A DNA stretch of 64,000 nt from UBA5436 sp050951845 (GTDB lineage: Bacteria; Bacillota; Clostridia; Saccharofermentanales; DTU023): assembly GCA_050951845.1 (NCBI GenBank), contig JBMNJV010000006.1, positions 124,001-188,000 of the forward strand. The letters are read 5' to 3'. Position 1 is the first letter of the stretch; each line of letters opens with the position of its first letter. The notes under the pieces are model-generated. The model was not told the origin of the DNA, did not search any database, and worked only from the letters and a program-made list of their open reading frames with translations. The position numbers and the translations under genes were made by a program. Positions 35,278-45,444 of the stretch are shown one piece after another.

Positions 35278-36375
35278 TTATTTTGTGTCTATACGGTATA
35301 CAATACTCAGCCAGTCATTGTCATCCATTTCAGAAACAAGTACAAAACCGTTTTGTGCAAAAACAGTCCTGACTTCATCAGCTCGTTGATTAATAATGCC
35401 TGAAAGCATCAAATAACCGCCTGAAATCAGTTTGCGCATATATTCTTGAATCAAATTCAAATGAATACTGGCGGTCAAATTAGCAATTATCAGACCATAC
35501 TTTTGATTTTGACTATGAAGTTCACCTGTCACAAAATCAATATTCTCAACAAAATTGAATGCCGCGTTTTTTTTCGCTACTTCTACAGCATGCGGGTCAA
35601 TATCCAATGCGATAATTTCGCTATCGGGTAATATTTTGGCCAAGGCAATGGCCAAAATACCACTGCCGGTTCCCAAATCCAGAATTGGTCCTGTCGGTAA
35701 AACACTGAAATCAAAATCGGATAAAAATCTAAGGACTGAAGATGTTGATTCATGTTCTCCTGTGCCGAACGCACTGCCCGGATCAAGATTTAACAATATT
35801 TCATCTAACTGTATACTATACTCCAACCAACTCGGATTAATTACAATACGTCCGATTTTATGAGTACGATAATATTTTTTCCAGTTTTCCGACCAATTCT
35901 CCTCTGCAAGCTGACGATAGCCGACATAGCCTTGTCCGATATCAGAAAACTCGGCTATTCGTGTCAAACTCTGTTCTATTATTTTCTCAAATTGAGCAAT
36001 GGATATTCGCTGCTTAGCAGTTTTTGGCACTTCTGTTTCTGTTACAACAGAATTCAAATCTTGATTAAGTTCTACTTTGAGATTCTCTTCAGACCTTAAG
36101 GATCTTTTATTTTCCGGATAAAACTTATCGTCCGGGACTGATAATCCGGTATATACAGGAAAATATGCCTCGATCACTACTTCGTAATCTAAGCTTTTAA
36201 GAAAATCCTCGGCGATTACGTCAGGCGAGTAATTTGTTTGAAATGATTCCAGTAATTCAGTTTTATCGATTGTCGATATTCCGGCTGCACCGCAAGCAAG
36301 CAGATAATGATTGAGTGCAAAAGCCGCCTCATGAGTTGTTTTGAACTGAAAAATCAGCCATTGCTTTTCAGTCAT
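35278..36375 (-). CDS. prmA: Ribosomal protein L11 methyltransferase
   Basis: A 365-residue SAM-dependent methyltransferase that modifies L11. SAM motif ILDLGTGSGILAIAL is near residue 228, IIALDIDPHAV near 253 and NLTASIHL (counterpart of the family NILA) near 308. It is about 50 residues longer than usual owing to a charged insert at about 75-125. GGGGAAG lies 4 bases before the ATG. It follows dnaJ, the classic Firmicutes order. The last 13 codons are duplicated downstream. Confidence 0.9.
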   Translation of the reverse strand: MTEKQWLIFQFKTTHEAAFALNHYLLACGAAGISTIDKTELLESFQTNYSPDVIAEDFLKSLDYEVVIEAYFPVYTGLSVPDDKFYPENKRSLRSEENLKVELNQDLNSVVTETEVPKTAKQRISIAQFEKIIEQSLTRIAEFSDIGQGYVGYRQLAEENWSENWKKYYRTHKIGRIVINPSWLEYSIQLDEILLNLDPGSAFGTGEHESTSSVLRFLSDFDFSVLPTGPILDLGTGSGILAIALAKILPDSEIIALDIDPHAVEVAKKNAAFNFVENIDFVTGELHSQNQKYGLIIANLTASIHLNLIQEYMRKLISGGYLMLSGIINQRADEVRTVFAQNGFVLVSEMDDNDWLSIVYRIDTK

Positions 36376-36490
36376 GTTGCTTCCCCTGAAAAAATGATAC
36401 TTGTTCTATACCATTCCTGCTCAGATCATTTTTTGTTTATTTCATATAGCCTGATCAATCAGTCTGATCAATGTTTATATGTTTATATTT

Positions 36491-37663
36491 TTATTTTGAT
36501 TTTTTCGAATCGAAATCAGTAAAAATTTTTTTGATTGTATTGAAAAAACCTTTGCGTTTTTTGTAGTTATCATCTTTCATGCTGGCCTCGAATTTTTCCA
36601 GCAATTCTTCTTGTTCTTTATTTAAATTATGCGGTACTTCCAGTTCTACCTGGAACTTATGATCGCCGCGTGAATTACGCCGATTGATATAAGGAATACC
36701 TTTATTATGGATGGTATAAATGTCACCCGGTTGTGTACCCGGTTTCAACTTATACTGCATTGATCCGTCTATTGTCGGTACGGCTATTTCCTGACCGAGA
36801 GCAGCTTGAGCGAAGGTCACCGGAACAACACAAAATGTTGTGTTGCCTTGTCTGGTAAAAACCTCATGCGGTTTAATATGGATTTCAATATATAAATCTC
36901 CGTTCGGCGCTCCCATAGTTCCTGGCTCACCTTCTCCGCTTAAAGTCAGCATTTCTCTTTCATTAATTCCCGCCGGAACAGTTACATTAAGACGCTTTGT
37001 GATCATAGTTCTGCCTGTACCGATACATTCCGGACACGGCTCATCAATTGCCCGTCCCGTACCTTGACAATTAATACATGTCTGAGCGGTTCGTACCTGA
37101 CCGAAAATAGTTTGTTGTACTCCGGTTACTTGACCGCTTCCATTACAAATATGACAAACAGGAGGTTCTTTGCCATCTTTTGTTCCGAATCCGTTGCAAG
37201 TTTTACATAAATCTTCTTTGCGAATTTTAATTTCACGTTCGGTTCCGAAAGCAGCTTCCATAAAATCTAAATTCATACGGTAACGCAAATTTGCTCCGGG
37301 AATCGGGCCTTGCTGACGATATCCGTTACGACTGTTGCCGCCGAAACCAAAACCTAAATCTCCGAAAATTGAACTGAAAATATCCTCTAAATTTATGCCG
37401 AAGCCACCGCCGTAAGTTCCGCTAAATCCTTGTCCGTCAACACCGGCATGACCGAATTGATCATAACGCTGGCGTTTCTCCTGATCACTGAGGACTTCAT
37501 AAGCTTCGTTGGCTTCCTTGAATTTCTGTTCAGCTTCGGGATTATCCGGATTAACGTCCGGATGATATTTTTTTGCTAATTTCCAAAAAGCTCTTTTTAT
37601 AGTATTTTCATCGGCATCTCTCTGTACGCCTAAAACTTCGTAATAGTCACGTTTATCCGACAC
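36491..37663 (-). CDS. dnaJ: Chaperone DnaJ (Hsp40)
   Basis: A 390-residue co-chaperone of DnaK. J domain at the N-terminus with HPD (KKYHPDVNPDN near 33), a Gly/Phe-rich linker, a zinc region with four CxxCxGxG motifs (CKTCNGFG, CHICNGSG, CINCQGTG, CPECIGTG, about 155-225) and the C-terminal peptide-binding domain. Start is GTG at 37663 with AAGGAGG 9 bases upstream. Separated from dnaK by a hairpin. Confidence 0.95.
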   Translation of the reverse strand: MSDKRDYYEVLGVQRDADENTIKRAFWKLAKKYHPDVNPDNPEAEQKFKEANEAYEVLSDQEKRQRYDQFGHAGVDGQGFSGTYGGGFGINLEDIFSSIFGDLGFGFGGNSRNGYRQQGPIPGANLRYRMNLDFMEAAFGTEREIKIRKEDLCKTCNGFGTKDGKEPPVCHICNGSGQVTGVQQTIFGQVRTAQTCINCQGTGRAIDEPCPECIGTGRTMITKRLNVTVPAGINEREMLTLSGEGEPGTMGAPNGDLYIEIHIKPHEVFTRQGNTTFCVVPVTFAQAALGQEIAVPTIDGSMQYKLKPGTQPGDIYTIHNKGIPYINRRNSRGDHKFQVELEVPHNLNKEQEELLEKFEASMKDDNYKKRKGFFNTIKKIFTDFDSKKSK

Positions 37664-37731
37664 TAATCAGAGCCTCCTTAACATTTCATTATTGTATATA
37701 TAAATTTGTACATTCAAACTAACTGATAAAT

Positions 37732-37757
37732 CCCGCCATCAAAATAGCGATGGCGGG
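37732..37757 (-). terminator. Hairpin between dnaK and dnaJ
   Basis: CCCGCCATC and GATGGCGGG form a 9-bp stem with an 8-base loop, 55 bases after the dnaK stop. The minus-strand 3' flank is ATTTATC, a weak T-tract, so it may only partly terminate and so lower dnaJ expression. Confidence 0.65.
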
Positions 37758-37811
37758 TAGTCTTTAAATAATTTTTAATATTTTAACATTTATCAGTTGA
37801 CTATAACAGAA

Positions 37812-39662
37812 TTATTCTTCGTCCGAACCGACATCTTTAAAATCAGCTTCGTAAGTACCTCCGGGTTGACCTGTATCCGTACCCGGCTGTCCCTGACCGG
37901 CTGCACCGTCTTGCTGAGCTTCTTGCGCAGCTTGTTGTTGATAGAGTTTTTCCGAAACTTTATAAAGCGCTTGTTGTACAGCTTCCGTATTGGTTTTCAT
38001 TCCTTCTATGTCGTTTTTCTCAATCGCATCTTTCAGCTTTTTAATTTCAGCTTCAACATTTTCTTTTTCAGCTGCATCAAGCTTATCACCTAAGTCTTTC
38101 AGGGTTTTTTCCGTTTGATAGACAGTACTGTCTGCAGTATTTTTGATTTCGACTTCTTCTTTACGTTTTTTATCTTCTTCAGCAAATTTTTCTGCATCTT
38201 TGACCGCTTGATCTATTTCAGCATCACTTAAGTTTGTTGAAGCCGTAATCGTAATATTTTGTTTGCGATTCGTTCCTTTATCGACAGCAGAAACATTGAC
38301 GATACCGTTGGCATCGATATCGAATGTAACTTCAATTTGAGGAATACCGCGTGGCGCCGGTGCAATACCGTCAAGAATGAAATTACCCAATGTCTTGTTA
38401 TCACTGGCAAATTCACGTTCACCTTGCAATACATGGACTTCAACTTGTGTTTGACCATCCTGGGCAGTTGAGAAAACTTGGCTCTTTTTGGTCGGTATTG
38501 TCGTATTGCGATCAATAATTTTGGTCATAACGCCACCTAAGGTTTCGATCCCTAAAGATAACGGAGTTACGTCTAATAAGACCAAACCTTCCACGTCACC
38601 GGATAAAACACCGGCCTGAATGGCAGCACCGATCGCGACACATTCGTCAGGGTTAATGCCTTTGAAAGGTTCTTGACCGAAATAAGCGGTTACCCTTTCT
38701 TGAACAGCAGGAATTCTGGTCGATCCGCCAACCAGTAAAACCTTTCCGATTTCACTTGGTTTTAAACCCGAATCTTTCATTGCCTGTTCTAAGGGTTTAA
38801 TGGTTTTATCTACGAGATCATCTGTTAATTCATCAAATTTGGCACGACTTAACGAAACATCCAGGTGTTTCGGGCCGGTTTCATCAACCGTTACATAGGG
38901 CAAGTTGATATTGGTAGTAGTCATACCGGACAATTCAATTTTCGCTTTTTCAGCTGCCTCTTGCAGACGTTGTAAAGCCAATTTATCTTTACTCAAATCA
39001 ATTCCCTGATCCTTTTTCATTTCAGCAATCAGATAATCGACAATACGTTGGTCAAAATCGTCTCCGCCCAGTCTGTTATTACCGGATGTAGCTAAAACTT
39101 CAAAAACGCCGTCGCCGATTTCAAGAATTGAAACGTCAAAAGTACCGCCGCCCAAGTCAAATACGACTATTTTTTGTTCCGTTTCTTTGTCAAGGCCGTA
39201 AGCTAATGAAGCGGCAGTCGGCTCATTAATGATCCGCATGACTTCTAAACCGGCTATTTTACCTGCATCGGCAGTTGCCTGTCTCTGTGAATCACTGAAG
39301 TATGCCGGTACAGTAATAACAGCTTTGCTGACCGTTTCACCCAAATATTCTTCAGCATCGGATTTCAATTTTTGCAAAATCATCGCTGAAATCTCTTGCG
39401 GAGTATATTCTTTATCTGCAATCTTAGCTTTAAAATTCGAACCCATTTCACGCTTGATCGACATTACGGTACGATCCGGATTGCTGGCAGCCTGACGTTT
39501 GGCAATAGCACCCACCAAGCGCTGATTATCTTTAGTGAAAGCCACTACTGACGGTGTTGTTCTTGCTCCTTCAGGATTCGGTATTACAACCGGCTCTCCA
39601 CCTTCCAGTACTGCTACACATGAGTTTGTTGTTCCTAAGTCAATTCCTATTATTCTAGACAT
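37812..39662 (-). CDS. dnaK: Chaperone DnaK (Hsp70)
   Basis: A 616-residue Hsp70. ATPase domain starts IIGIDLGTTNSCVAV, with the phosphate motif VVFDLGGGTFDVSIL near 175; the substrate domain and lid follow, ending in a Gln/Gly-rich tail and DVGSDEE, close to the acidic end of the family. GGAGG lies 9 bases before the ATG. Heat-shock control is via HrcA/CIRCE upstream of hrcA. Confidence 0.97.
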   Translation of the reverse strand: MSRIIGIDLGTTNSCVAVLEGGEPVVIPNPEGARTTPSVVAFTKDNQRLVGAIAKRQAASNPDRTVMSIKREMGSNFKAKIADKEYTPQEISAMILQKLKSDAEEYLGETVSKAVITVPAYFSDSQRQATADAGKIAGLEVMRIINEPTAASLAYGLDKETEQKIVVFDLGGGTFDVSILEIGDGVFEVLATSGNNRLGGDDFDQRIVDYLIAEMKKDQGIDLSKDKLALQRLQEAAEKAKIELSGMTTTNINLPYVTVDETGPKHLDVSLSRAKFDELTDDLVDKTIKPLEQAMKDSGLKPSEIGKVLLVGGSTRIPAVQERVTAYFGQEPFKGINPDECVAIGAAIQAGVLSGDVEGLVLLDVTPLSLGIETLGGVMTKIIDRNTTIPTKKSQVFSTAQDGQTQVEVHVLQGEREFASDNKTLGNFILDGIAPAPRGIPQIEVTFDIDANGIVNVSAVDKGTNRKQNITITASTNLSDAEIDQAVKDAEKFAEEDKKRKEEVEIKNTADSTVYQTEKTLKDLGDKLDAAEKENVEAEIKKLKDAIEKNDIEGMKTNTEAVQQALYKVSEKLYQQQAAQEAQQDGAAGQGQPGTDTGQPGGTYEADFKDVGSDEE

Positions 39663-39727
39663 ATTATTGTTCCTCCAAATTAGTAAATCATATTATATTT
39701 TCTTTATTGTTATATTTATTTAAAAAG

Positions 39728-40381
39728 TTAATTAGCAACTCTGACTACTGCATATCTGATTACTCGATCACCTTTGATATAGCCCTTTTGCAAAACATCA
39801 ATGATCTCACCCTCACCATATGAATCATCTTCTACATGAGCAACCGCTTCATGAAATTCCGGATCAAATCTTTCTCCCAGACAATCCATCATTTCTACAC
39901 CCAGCCCGTCCATAACTTCTAAAGCCTGACGTCTGACCATTTCCATGCCTTCAGCCATTTGTCTGCTCTCGTCACTGACGAATTTTTCAGCCGCATCAAT
40001 CGCACGATCCAAATTATCTAAAACCGGTAACCAAGCTTTACAAACATCAAATACTGAATCACTATACAAAGAATCTTTTTCTCTTTGTGAGCGTTTTCTG
40101 AAGTTGTCATATTCCGCTATTAAACGTAAAAACCTGTCATTTAATTCAGCATACTCTTCTTCCAGCTTAGACTCTTCTGTTTTTATTTCTGTTTCAGCTG
40201 TTACATCTGTTTCATCTGTTTCAGTTTTTGCAGACGTTTCTTCTGTTTCAGTTCTTGCAGACATTTCATCTGCATCAGCTTTTGCAGATGTTTCTTCAGA
40301 ATCTTTCACATCTTCCGGAGAAGCGGTTTGCTCTTGATTCAAGCCTTCTGACTCAAGCTTGTTCTTCTTTTTCTTTGCCAT
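39728..40381 (-). CDS. grpE: Nucleotide exchange factor GrpE
   Basis: About 217 residues. A long acidic N-terminal tract of Glu/Thr repeats (ETSAKTETDE type) precedes the coiled coil (LEEEYAELNDRFLRLIAEYDNFRKR) and the beta wing (FDPEFHEAVAHVED). Starts at 40381 with GGAAGGAGG 6 bases upstream and overlaps hrcA by 29 bases, a coupled start. Confidence 0.94.
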   Translation of the reverse strand: MAKKKKNKLESEGLNQEQTASPEDVKDSEETSAKADADEMSARTETEETSAKTETDETDVTAETEIKTEESKLEEEYAELNDRFLRLIAEYDNFRKRSQREKDSLYSDSVFDVCKAWLPVLDNLDRAIDAAEKFVSDESRQMAEGMEMVRRQALEVMDGLGVEMMDCLGERFDPEFHEAVAHVEDDSYGEGEIIDVLQKGYIKGDRVIRYAVVRVAN

Positions 40382-41528
40382 TAATATCCTCCTTCCGATC
40401 ATAACCGGATGCCAATTCCAAAATTTGTTGATCCAAGGTGTAATTAATGAAATTTATTTGCGAAATAATTTTGCCATATTCCATTCTTCTCGGACCGACA
40501 ACACCGATTCGACCGGTAATTTTATTAGTAATTTTATAAGCAGCAGTGATAAAACTGCATTCTTCCAAGCCCTTTAAGGTAATTTCCTGACCTATCCGTA
40601 CCATATAAGAGGGATTCTCTTTCAAATACGGTTGTTCACGTCTGGTTTTCTCCAATTGTTCAATTTCATCAGGATTCTCAGTAGCAGTTAATTCCAGATC
40701 TGCATTCATGCTTTCCCATTCACTCATATATCCTGCAACAATACCTTCTTGATGCATCGTATCCAGAAAACTCTTGGCAAGTGCTAATTCCTGAAATTCC
40801 GGATGATTAAATAATCGATGAGTTCCTTGAATATACAATTCAATATTCTCAGCTTGCTTAATCGAAACATATGCTTCAAATAATACCTGATTTAATAAAG
40901 CTTCCGGTACCGGCACATCTTCTGCTGCTGCAGATATGGTAATCAATGTAATTTGATCCAGTTTTTGTCCGCTTAATTTCTGTTCAATAATTTTGCTGAT
41001 CAAATGTAAATCTTCCTGTTTAATTTGATGTGGTATTCTGATCATCCGATCTTTAACAATACCCGGAGATAAAACCACAACTACCAAAGCTTTACCCGGT
41101 TCGATCATCAATAACTTGATTTGTTCCAAACTGGTATCACTGTATCTTGGTGAAATAACCAAAGAAGGAAAATCCGTTTGCTCCGATAACAGATTTGCCG
41201 ACTGACGCACTAAAGCAGTTACTTCAGTCATGTGATCACTGAAGAAACTCTCAATCTTATCTTGATCAGTTTGTGAAACAGGCTTTAAATCCAAAAGTAA
41301 ATCGATATAGGCGCGATAACCTTTGTCCGAAGGTACTCTGCCGGCAGAGGTATGTGGTTTCTCCAAATAACCCAATTCCTCCAATTCACTCATTTCATTT
41401 CGCACTGTAGCAGAACTGACACCCAACTTGTATTTATCAACTAAATACTTGGAACCGACAGGTTCAGCATATAAAACATAATCATCGATAATCGCTCTTA
41501 AAATTTGTCTTTTGCGTTCAGTTAACAA
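40353..41528 (-). CDS. hrcA: Heat-inducible transcription repressor HrcA
   Basis: A 391-residue repressor. N-terminal winged helix (RQILRAIIDDYVLYAEPVGS then SSATVRNEMSELEELGYL), a GAF-like core and a C-terminal segment. It binds CIRCE at 41591-41617 and shuts off its own operon, with GroEL as titrating partner in the known model. Start is TTG with GGAG 6 bases upstream. First gene of hrcA-grpE-dnaK-dnaJ-prmA. Confidence 0.95.
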   Translation of the reverse strand: MLTERKRQILRAIIDDYVLYAEPVGSKYLVDKYKLGVSSATVRNEMSELEELGYLEKPHTSAGRVPSDKGYRAYIDLLLDLKPVSQTDQDKIESFFSDHMTEVTALVRQSANLLSEQTDFPSLVISPRYSDTSLEQIKLLMIEPGKALVVVVLSPGIVKDRMIRIPHQIKQEDLHLISKIIEQKLSGQKLDQITLITISAAAEDVPVPEALLNQVLFEAYVSIKQAENIELYIQGTHRLFNHPEFQELALAKSFLDTMHQEGIVAGYMSEWESMNADLELTATENPDEIEQLEKTRREQPYLKENPSYMVRIGQEITLKGLEECSFITAAYKITNKITGRIGVVGPRRMEYGKIISQINFINYTLDQQILELASGYDRKEDINGKEKEEQA

Positions 41529-41590
41529 TTAATTCTCCAATTTGTTGTATATATATTTCAGCGCTAATCTATTATTAGGATTTATATATT

Positions 41591-41617
41591 TTAGCACTCG
41601 TTAACCTCGAGTGCCAA
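41591..41617. promoter_or_regulatory. CIRCE operator
   Basis: TTAGCACTC-N9-GAGTGCCAA: matches the CIRCE consensus except one base in the second arm (CCAA instead of CTAA). It begins a few bases after the -10 of the hrcA promoter. Confidence 0.93.
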
Positions 41618-41621
41618 AACA

Positions 41622-41650
41622 ACTTTATCACCCTGGTTTATTAGTGTCAA
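41622..41650 (-). promoter_or_regulatory. Promoter of the hrcA operon
   Basis: Minus strand: -35 TTGACA (41645-41650), 17-base spacer, -10 TAAAGT (41622-41627), directly followed by CIRCE. Confidence 0.85.
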
Positions 41651-41718
41651 CTGATGGAAAGTAAAGAATTATGTAGAAATTTGAACTGAAAGTGAAACCA
41701 TAATATCAACACAATGTT

Positions 41719-42264
41719 TTAACCCAAAAGCCAATTTATGATATTGAGTTTTTTGATACCGGCATAATTAGCTTCTTGATTATAATCATCTAAAGTTAAC
41801 AGATATTTGGGATATTGATCATCAATAGATTGTAATGATCGTAATTCTCTTGCCAAAACTTTCTCATCCAAAGTTGTTAATGCTACCTGGTAGTATTCAA
41901 TTTCTTTTTACGAATTAACAGACACAAAATCTACTTCGTAGTTATCTGTTTTGCCAACAAAAACTTCATTTCCTCGTCGTAATAATTCTAAATAAATAAC
42001 ATTCTCAATAATATGACCATAGTCTTGAAAATGATCAGGTAATATTAAACTCCGCAAGCCTGAGTCTACCGCATAGTATTTCGCTTGAGTTTCAAGTAAA
42101 GCTTTGCTTTTAATATCAAATCTTCTTGCTTCATACATGATAAGACTATCTAAAATCCCGGAAAGATAACGATCAATTGTGTTGTTTGAAATTGAGAAAC
42201 CTTTGCTGACCATTGTGTTCTTTAGTTTATTTATCGAAACCGGACTTCCTTCGGAATATATCAA
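41719..42264 (-). pseudogene. Broken C-terminal part of a DUF4143-type ATPase
   Basis: The frame from 42264 encodes the C-terminal half of the family (VSINKLKNTM, GHIIENVIYLELLRRG, NYEVDFVSVNS), then meets an in-frame TAA at 41910-41908, after which the same frame continues as KEIEYYQVALTTLDEKVLAREL and YPKYLLTLDDYN to a stop at 41719. The Walker A/ATPase half is missing altogether. So this is a pseudogene by truncation plus nonsense. Such ATPases are common accessory genes of unknown function, often with toxin-antitoxin-like distribution. Confidence 0.85.
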
Positions 42265-42351
42265 ACAATGCCGATTTCCCTGATCTCCGATATATGATAA
42301 TTTTCATTTAACTGCAAGCTAATATAATTATTTAAAGAAATTTTCATTCAG

Positions 42352-42444
42352 CTGAAAATATTCAATGTTAGCCTGCAATATTTTCAGTTAAATATAAACT
42401 TAAAATCAGTCTTGTACGAAACCTTCTTCGCACAAGACTGATTT
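42352..42444. repeat. Two adjacent perfect hairpins
   Basis: CTGAAAATATT (42352-42362) pairs with AATATTTTCAG (42377-42387). AAATCAGTCTTGT (42403-42415) pairs with ACAAGACTGATTT (42432-42444), and its loop can pair further (CGAA/TTCG). They may be terminators or remnants of an insertion sequence end; no clean T-run follows. Confidence 0.6.
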
Positions 42445-42512
42445 ACCACATCCCTATAATACAGGGTTTATCATTCAAAATGTTTAACTTTAGCAAGAAT
42501 ATACGGAAAAAA

Positions 42513-42573
42513 TGTACAAGTTATTCTGACTGACAGAGGAAGTGAATTTTCAGATCCTCTAGCTATTGAATAA
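42513..42573 (+). pseudogene. IS30-family transposase remnant
   Basis: Only about 20 codons remain, reading VQVILTDRGSEFSDPLAIE and a stop. TDRGSEF is the conserved DDE region around the second Asp of IS30 transposases. The rest of the gene is gone. Confidence 0.75.
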
Positions 42574-42592
42574 AGAAAAGAACAAACATGAA

Positions 42593-42630
42593 GAACTCAC
42601 ACCACCTTTATGATGGTATGAGCTCTTTTT
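42593..42630. terminator. Terminator-like hairpin after the SDR gene
   Basis: GAACTCACACC (42593-42603) and GGTATGAGCTC (42615-42625). All 11 pairs form, two as G-U, in a minus-strand RNA; on the plus strand two mismatches occur but a T-run (42626-42630) follows. It lies 10 bases after the SDR stop. Confidence 0.5.
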
Positions 42631-42639
42631 ACATGATTT

Positions 42640-43419
42640 TTAATTCATAAATGTTCCACCATTTACATTTAAATTAAACCCTGTAACAAATCTTGCGTTA
42701 ATTAAATATTCCATTGCATCTGCAATATCATCCGGTTCTGCCATGGAATATACAGGATGCATAGGAGTTACTTCCAATGTACTATTAACAATTTCAGGGT
42801 TAGTCTTTAATGTAGCCTCAAGCAGTTCAGTACGGGTAGTACCTGGTGATACACAATTCACCCTCAACTTGGGAGCATATTCCAATGCTAAAGAACGAGC
42901 GAATGCTACCACACCACCTTTACACGCACAGTAATCTGTTAAACCAACTTGACCCAAGGAAGCTCCAACAGATGCAGTATTGATGATAACCGGGTTATCA
43001 ACCCCATCTTTCAATAAATATGGAAGAGCACAATGAGTTGGATATAGAACACCCATCAAATCTACCTTTATAGTGTGATCAATTGATTCTTTCTTTAAAT
43101 CCGCAAACATTCCCGGATGTGCTGTGCCTGCATTATTTACAAGACAGTTTAATCCCCCATACCTGTTTACTGTATATTCAATCATTTTTTTAGCTTGGTC
43201 ATAATCTGATACATCAGCTTGGTAACTAATAGAATCTACACCATACTCAGATTTAATAGCTTCAGCAATATCTTCAGCCTTTGATTTACTTGAATCACTT
43301 ACAAAATTAACAACAACATTGTAACCCATTTTCCCCAGTCTTTTTGCCATTGCTACTCCCATACCTCTGGAAGCACCTGTAATAATTGCAGTTTTTTCGC
43401 TAAAATTATTTTGTCCCAT
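42640..43419 (-). CDS. Short-chain dehydrogenase/reductase, FabG-like
   Basis: A 259-residue NAD(P)H-dependent SDR. Cofactor motif TGASRGMG near residue 14, NNAG near 92, catalytic Ser in NTASVGAS near 148 and YCACK near 163 (YxxxK), then the SPGTTRT loop. It follows the flavin oxidoreductase gene by 44 bases and would reduce or oxidise a carbonyl or hydroxyl of the same substrate. Substrate unknown. AGGAGG lies 8 bases before the ATG. Confidence 0.85.
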   Translation of the reverse strand: MGQNNFSEKTAIITGASRGMGVAMAKRLGKMGYNVVVNFVSDSSKSKAEDIAEAIKSEYGVDSISYQADVSDYDQAKKMIEYTVNRYGGLNCLVNNAGTAHPGMFADLKKESIDHTIKVDLMGVLYPTHCALPYLLKDGVDNPVIINTASVGASLGQVGLTDYCACKGGVVAFARSLALEYAPKLRVNCVSPGTTRTELLEATLKTNPEIVNSTLEVTPMHPVYSMAEPDDIADAMEYLINARFVTGFNLNVNGGTFMN

Positions 43420-43463
43420 CTGTAATACCTCCTAATTTATTTGTTGTTCAAATTATTAGAAAA

Positions 43464-45395
43464 TTAAATACGATATGCTAAATCACACGCTGAACGAGTT
43501 GAGCTAAGGAATTTACCCGGTTTGTCGCAGTCACCGATTTTATAGGCTTCTATTTTCTCATCAACTAAGGCATTATACAAGTCATTTCCGATTGAGTGCT
43601 GGCCTGTACTATAAATTACTAAATCGCAATCTGTTGTCATTTCAATGTTCTCACTGTCGAAATATACAACTTTATTACTTAAAACTTCATCTACTCTGAC
43701 ATTTAATTTCACATCTGCATTTTCATTAAGATATGTCTCAAGCTTATCTTTATGGAATATATCATGACCATGGCATATTTCCGGTAGCATTTCCAGTATT
43801 GTTACATTACAGCCATTTTCAACAAGTTTATGAGCTAATTCGGAGCCCACTACTCCCCCACCTATTATTACAACTTTCTTTTCTTCAGGTGTTTCTATAG
43901 TCTTATCTAGAATTTTCCAAGATTCAATCGCATTTTCTATTCCTTTGATTTTAGGCGTAGAAGGTAAAGAACCTACTGCAATAACAACAGCATCCGGTTT
44001 CATTGATTTTATAGTATCAATTGTTGCTAATGTGTTATATTGTATATCTATATCCAAACGTCCTAACTCATCACGATACCAGTTTAAAGCAGATACAACG
44101 TCCTTTTTAAATGGCAATTCTCCCCCAAGAATCATTTGTCCGCCCAACTTATCCGTTTTTTCGATTATTGACACATCGTGCCCACGTCTCTTAGCAATGA
44201 TTGCAAACTGCATCCCTGAAAGACCACCTCCTATGACAACAAGTTTTTTAGGAGAACCTACTGCATTTACGCTGCTCTCAATAATCCTGTCTTCAAAACC
44301 AACATAAGGATTAATGGAACATCGAACCGGACTGGAAGCTTCAAGTCCAAATGTATTCATGCATTGCAGGCAGTTTAAACATGGTCTTATTTGGTCAATT
44401 TTTCCAAATCTTATTTTGTTTGTCCACTGTGGATCACATATTTGCGGTCTTCCAATGCAAACCATATCTATTCTTTCATTATCTATGAGATCAGCACAGA
44501 ATTCAGGATCACGAAGTTTTCCTACAGCTGCTACAGGAATTGATACTGCTTTTTTGGCTGCTTCAGCCATATATAATCTCGCTCCCTGCGGTTCCCATTG
44601 AGTTTCAGCACCTTCATACATTTTCGTATAAAATCCACATGACGTGTTTATTAAATCAGCGCCTGCGTCTTCACACCATTTAGCATATTGTGCGCCTTCT
44701 TCTAATGTAATTCCTCCGGGTATAAGATCTACCATTGCCAATCTTACTGATAGAATAAAAGGTCTTGGGCAAACTTCACGAATACCTGTAAGAATTTCTT
44801 TTAAGAAGCGAAAACGGTTTTCCAGACTTCCGCCATATTCATCAGCTCGTTGGTTAGATAATGGAGATAGGAATTGATTTGGCAAATACATGTGAGCGCC
44901 ATGGATTTCAACGCCGTCAAAACCTGTTTTATATGCTATTGTTGCAGAATTTACAAAAGCATCAATAACTTCTTTTATCTCATCTTTTGTTATTTCACGA
45001 GCTCCGGCAAATTCACCGGCAGATACATTTTGGTCACCATAATAGCGTGCATATGGTTTTGTTAATAAACCGGAATGATAAATTTGACCTAGTATTTTAG
45101 TTCCGAAAGAATGTACGGTATCAATTACATCGTGCCATTCCTGTACCTTTTGATATGAATTGATTGCTAAAGGACGATCAAGGTTTGTTTCATATGGGTG
45201 TAAAACAGGCATTGCTTCTGTGATGATAAGACCACAACCACCTTTGGCACGTTCTGCATAATATGACAATAAGGTTCTTGTAGGAGTACCATCATAGTTA
45301 GCAAAATTCATTGCCATAGAAGGTAATATAACTCTGTTTTTTACTTCAACACCACCAATCTTAATTGATTTTAATAAAGCTTGCACGTTTGACAT
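43464..45395 (-). CDS. NADH:flavin oxidoreductase, dienoyl-CoA reductase / BaiCD type
   Basis: A 643-residue three-domain enzyme: an Old Yellow Enzyme FMN barrel (1-340), a 4Fe-4S site with CLNCLQC and a later Cys in VRCSIN (about 338-360), then FAD- and NAD-binding Rossmann parts (VVIGGGLSGMQFA near 380, VVIIGGGVVGSELA near 510). This is the layout of 2,4-dienoyl-CoA reductase, BaiCD and enoate reductases, which reduce activated C=C bonds. Paired with an SDR and a divergent TetR regulator. AGGAGG precedes the ATG. Bile acid, enoate or aromatic substrates are all possible. Confidence 0.85.
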   Translation of the reverse strand: MSNVQALLKSIKIGGVEVKNRVILPSMAMNFANYDGTPTRTLLSYYAERAKGGCGLIITEAMPVLHPYETNLDRPLAINSYQKVQEWHDVIDTVHSFGTKILGQIYHSGLLTKPYARYYGDQNVSAGEFAGAREITKDEIKEVIDAFVNSATIAYKTGFDGVEIHGAHMYLPNQFLSPLSNQRADEYGGSLENRFRFLKEILTGIREVCPRPFILSVRLAMVDLIPGGITLEEGAQYAKWCEDAGADLINTSCGFYTKMYEGAETQWEPQGARLYMAEAAKKAVSIPVAAVGKLRDPEFCADLIDNERIDMVCIGRPQICDPQWTNKIRFGKIDQIRPCLNCLQCMNTFGLEASSPVRCSINPYVGFEDRIIESSVNAVGSPKKLVVIGGGLSGMQFAIIAKRRGHDVSIIEKTDKLGGQMILGGELPFKKDVVSALNWYRDELGRLDIDIQYNTLATIDTIKSMKPDAVVIAVGSLPSTPKIKGIENAIESWKILDKTIETPEEKKVVIIGGGVVGSELAHKLVENGCNVTILEMLPEICHGHDIFHKDKLETYLNENADVKLNVRVDEVLSNKVVYFDSENIEMTTDCDLVIYSTGQHSIGNDLYNALVDEKIEAYKIGDCDKPGKFLSSTRSACDLAYRI

Positions 45396-45444
45396 AAAAG
45401 TATCCCTCCTGACTATTATTGTGTTTAAATTGTTCTGTTTAAAC